Assembly: GCA_033675545.1 (NCBI GenBank) | Contig: JAWDGP010006457.1 | Location: 78,501-142,500 of the forward strand | From: Elysia crispata | Taxonomy: Eukaryota; Mollusca; Gastropoda; Plakobranchidae | DNA length: 64,000 nucleotides | Reading direction: 5' to 3' | In this document: piece after piece, positions 60,949 through 64,000 of the stretch | How positions within the stretch are numbered: the stretch's first letter is position 1 | Layout of the letters: every line of letters begins with the position of its first letter | Translations under genes and position numbers: made by a program | Notes under the pieces: generated by a model | What the model was told of the DNA's origin: nothing | Seen by the model: the letters and a program-made list of their open reading frames with translations, nothing else | The model's database searches: none

Positions 60949-61840
60949 GTTAGAGTTTTACCTCTGCAAGAATGTACATTGGTGTGAAATTTGTGGCAAG
61001 AAAGGAAATCATAACTCCTTGGGTTGAATGTTGAGGGGAAAGCACGATTTTTGTAATAATACTGACGAAGTGAAACATTTCTATTTTGAAATGATAATAG
61101 TTTTGTTATTTCTTTTTTGTCCCGTAATTATGAAGTTGTGTGCCTATTTCCTTTTAGACCTTCTAGGAGTAAGTCATATTTCAGAATATCTAGAGCATCT
61201 GAAAAGAATCTTTCACAGACATTTAGTGACTTTTTCCTTCTTCTATCTCATGATGTTTGATCCTTTTATTTGTTTTTTACATATACATGTAATTACATAC
61301 AAAAATATCCAAAATTTAGCATCATCTACAAATTTGAGGCATATGCTAATCATTTGTCAAGATTTTTTGGGAACATAACTTGGTATGCACGTTTCCTTTA
61401 CATGGAGATGGATCATTTCAAGTCTTGGAAAAATTATTGTATTTATTGTATGCATAACTTTATGACTATGATGCTATTGCTGAACGGATGCGAGTGGAAT
61501 GCTGAGATAAAATATTTTTAAAAAGTGGATGATCTTAAAAACTAAGCATCCTATAAGAAAAATAATTTTTAGGTCAATCCTTTCATGCTAAAATTGGACG
61601 AATATTAATAAAATGGAAAGAAAAAAAAATTTTAGCACCATCTTTATTTTTGCCTTAGGATGATGATTCGAGTATTTTTTCCTAAAATGGTCACTTAAAT
61701 TTTGAGTTCATTTTAATAAGTAAAACATTTACTGTATTTATCATGGAAGACCTAAAAAAAAGAAAATTAGGAATATATTCATTCACCAGAAGAAATATGT
61801 AGTTTTATTCCTTTTTTCATCACACTTAGTATCTATTTCT

Positions 61841-61877
61841 CCCCCCCCCCCCCTCTCTCTCTCTCTCTCTTTTTCTA

Positions 61878-61942
<65 letters not shown>
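61841..61942. repeat. composite C tract, (CT)n and (AT)n
   Basis: C12 (61841-61852), CT units to about 61870, interrupted CT to 61916, then about 13 AT units. Confidence 0.96.
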
Positions 61943-62329
61943 CGTTATATGCATTTCTCTTTTTATTTTTCATTGTAAATAAAATAATTATTATTTTAGA
62001 TATAAATCTAAATCTATAACGCAAATCAAAAGAGGCAAGGAGTTTGAAAACTTAGGATCTTTTTGTAATAGTGAAGATGGATGTTAATAAAAGTTAATTT
62101 GGTACTTGCAGATATTCAGGAAATTTGTTTTCAATTCAAATACATGTATGTTATGTTACTGAAACTTTATGTGATGTGTTTCTGTAAAGACCTTTTCTTT
62201 TTAATTAATCTTTAATTAGATGTTATTGCCTTGATTTTGTGGGAAATAACTTTTCAAACATTGCTTTTATAAAGAGGCATTCTGAAGAATTGTATACCTT
62301 GCTCATGATTTATAAAAAAAAACCAAAGG

Positions 62330-62405
62330 ACGCCTGTCGTGTAGGGTTTGAGGAAGACAGAAATCTTTCATCTGTACATTGATACATCTCATCCTCACGC
62401 TCAAC
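62330..62405 (+). mobile_element. 76-bp displaced fragment of the Penelope-like element
   Basis: Colinear without gaps with 59461-59536 (ACGCCTGTCG ... CTCACGCTCAAC), with four mismatches by eye. It is bounded by the direct repeat CCAAAGG at 62323-62329 and 62406-62412. Confidence 0.8.
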
Positions 62406-64000
62406 CCAAAGGTTTTTTTACGCTTTGTTGATATTTTTACACCTAATTAGAATGGACTGACACCGTTACAGAGTAATTGATAATAAAAAGAGACTTTATT
62501 AAATAATCATGTCATCTGCTTTTTTATTTGCCTAAACTGTGGCCAATATGACATTAAGTTGATATGAATCCGTCCATTTGTGAATAAAAGGATTATTCTG
62601 CCAAGTATTGGGCATTAAAAAGTAAAAAAAGCAACTGAGCATCCTAAATTATCTTGCTAGTCTCAAGTAAATAGAGTCAAATGGTGTAAATTGTGTACAG
62701 GTCTGATATAATTACAATGAAAATGTGTGAGATGAGAGGAGAGACTGAGGCGATAGATTTGTGATTAATTGCTCAAAATAAGGTATTTCTTGCTGTGCTC
62801 TGCATAAATTATAATTTTTTTTCTTACCTAACCTTTGCCGTGTTCTCCTTTGCTGCAAAGGAAAATGAATTTTTTTTCCAAAATTCTTCTGAATTGTCGA
62901 TGAACATTACAGCAAATAGGGATTGAAGGTATGTAGAAAATGAATCTATTCTATGCAAATTCTTCATTATGACATTTATTGAGGCTTCCTGTAGGTGCTT
63001 ATACTAGTAATTCCAGGTTTCAGGGATTTAACGGGTAGTACAGGTTTCAGACAAATTTCTTAGATATTGATAATTTCTTTATTACTGCTATCTAGTTAGC
63101 TTGAAGGCATGCTGATATTATGTTTTGCACTATTTTGTAACAACTTTTACATTTTTTTTCCTTTTTGCACCCTAATATGTAATAAAATGAGTAGAATTTT
63201 TCAGATTGTGGCATGGCCACAATTTAGAAGATATCAAAGCAGTTTTTGCACTAAAATAATCAAGAAAGTAAGGAAAACAACCTGTCAGTGTCAGAGCGAC
63301 TTTTTGATATCTTCAATAGTTTTCATAAAAAACATTTTTGACTGTTGCGGATCTATTTCGGTACAGTGGCTACTAAAATTTTGAATGAAAATATGTTATA
63401 ATTTTTTAATTTATATAAATATAAAAAAAAGCCTCTGACAGGTTGTAACTTATAATCAGAGGAATACAAGGGCCAAATTTGGTGAAATTCTATCAAGCCG
63501 TTTTTGAGATATCTGAGTTGGAAGATTGAAAGGAACATGAAAAACGAGTTTTGAGAAATTCGCATTTAAAGATTGACATTGCTCTTTTTGATAGGTTAGC
63601 ATACAACTACCCTTACTAAAAAAATATATTTAGTTACTGTAATATACAGAGAGAATAAAAAATGTTAAAGAAAAGAAATCCATCAATTATTGTGCCTTCA
63701 AAAAATAAATTTATACAGCCACCCCCAAATTTCAAGCGGTTGTGATTTGCAGAAAAACTAAAAAATTGAAAAAAAAAAATGTTAAAAATAAGAAATATCA
63801 GAATTTTCAGTATTTATTGATAGCGAATGTTAAGAACAATGCTGAAAAGCATAAAACATAACTTTCAAAGTTTTTTTTTTAAAATAAATTTGACTTAGAA
63901 TGTTGAAAATAGAGTGCCAAATAGCAAGCAAAAAAAGGAAATTGCAGCTGACCAAGATAATATAGGAAACTTTCTTAAATTAACCATCTATTCAGCAATT

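Larger units (their letters stand above)
61000..64000. other. right-hand AT-rich DNA, no gene seen
   Basis: Apart from the C/CT/AT composite repeat and the 76-bp Penelope-like fragment there is no supported feature. The longest frames (61028-61378 and 63109-63384, plus) are Phe/Ile/Asn-rich and look non-coding. Confidence 0.55.

Overview
This is a 64 kb piece of an animal nuclear genome, most likely a mollusc and probably a gastropod. It is AT-rich. Its genes are split by spliceosomal introns with clear GT..AG sites, and it carries long CT/GA dinucleotide arrays, recurrent AGATCT palindromic repeats and degenerate LINE and Penelope-type retroelements. There is no bacterial operon, CRISPR array, rRNA gene or intact tRNA gene. 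The species cannot be named from the sequence; the mollusc call rests on repeat style, gene divergence and the invertebrate type of stathmin.

Four genes can be reconstructed. (1) The 5' part of a HURP/DLGAP5-like gene lies on the minus strand (exons between 8105 and 127) and runs off the left edge. (2) A complete alpha-tubulin gene is on the minus strand (20501 to 13533, seven coding exons, 452 residues), with a first coding exon that holds only the ATG and a CCAAT/TATA-type promoter. (3) A complete stathmin gene is on the minus strand (coding exons 41181 to 32701, with a probable noncoding first exon and promoter near 47.3 kb). It encodes 249 residues, or 277 with an 84-bp optional exon, and has three successive stathmin-like tubulin-binding repeats, one per exon. 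(4) A WDR53 gene is on the plus strand as one uninterrupted coding exon (54615-55682, 355 residues). A weaker set of phase-compatible exons on the minus strand at 51.3-52.6 kb may be a fifth, unidentified membrane-protein gene. Genes 1 to 3 encode a spindle/microtubule-associated protein, tubulin itself and a tubulin-sequestering protein, so the left two thirds of the window is a set of microtubule-related genes on one strand.

The rest is introns and intergenic DNA. Mobile DNA includes an endonuclease/RT LINE in a HURP intron (about 1.7-4.24 kb), a LINE RNase H tail (5.58-6.06 kb), two inverted copies of a TA-flanked TIR element (4979-5460 and 29865-30320), another TIR element (6823-7286), tRNA-like SINE candidates and a decayed Penelope-like element (59.2-60.7 kb). 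A 76-bp piece of the Penelope-like element reappears at 62.33 kb between 7-bp direct repeats. At 46.7-46.9 kb, AGATCT-rich inverted arms enclose a 109-bp segment that has a near-identical inverted copy inside the stathmin gene at 40.9 kb.
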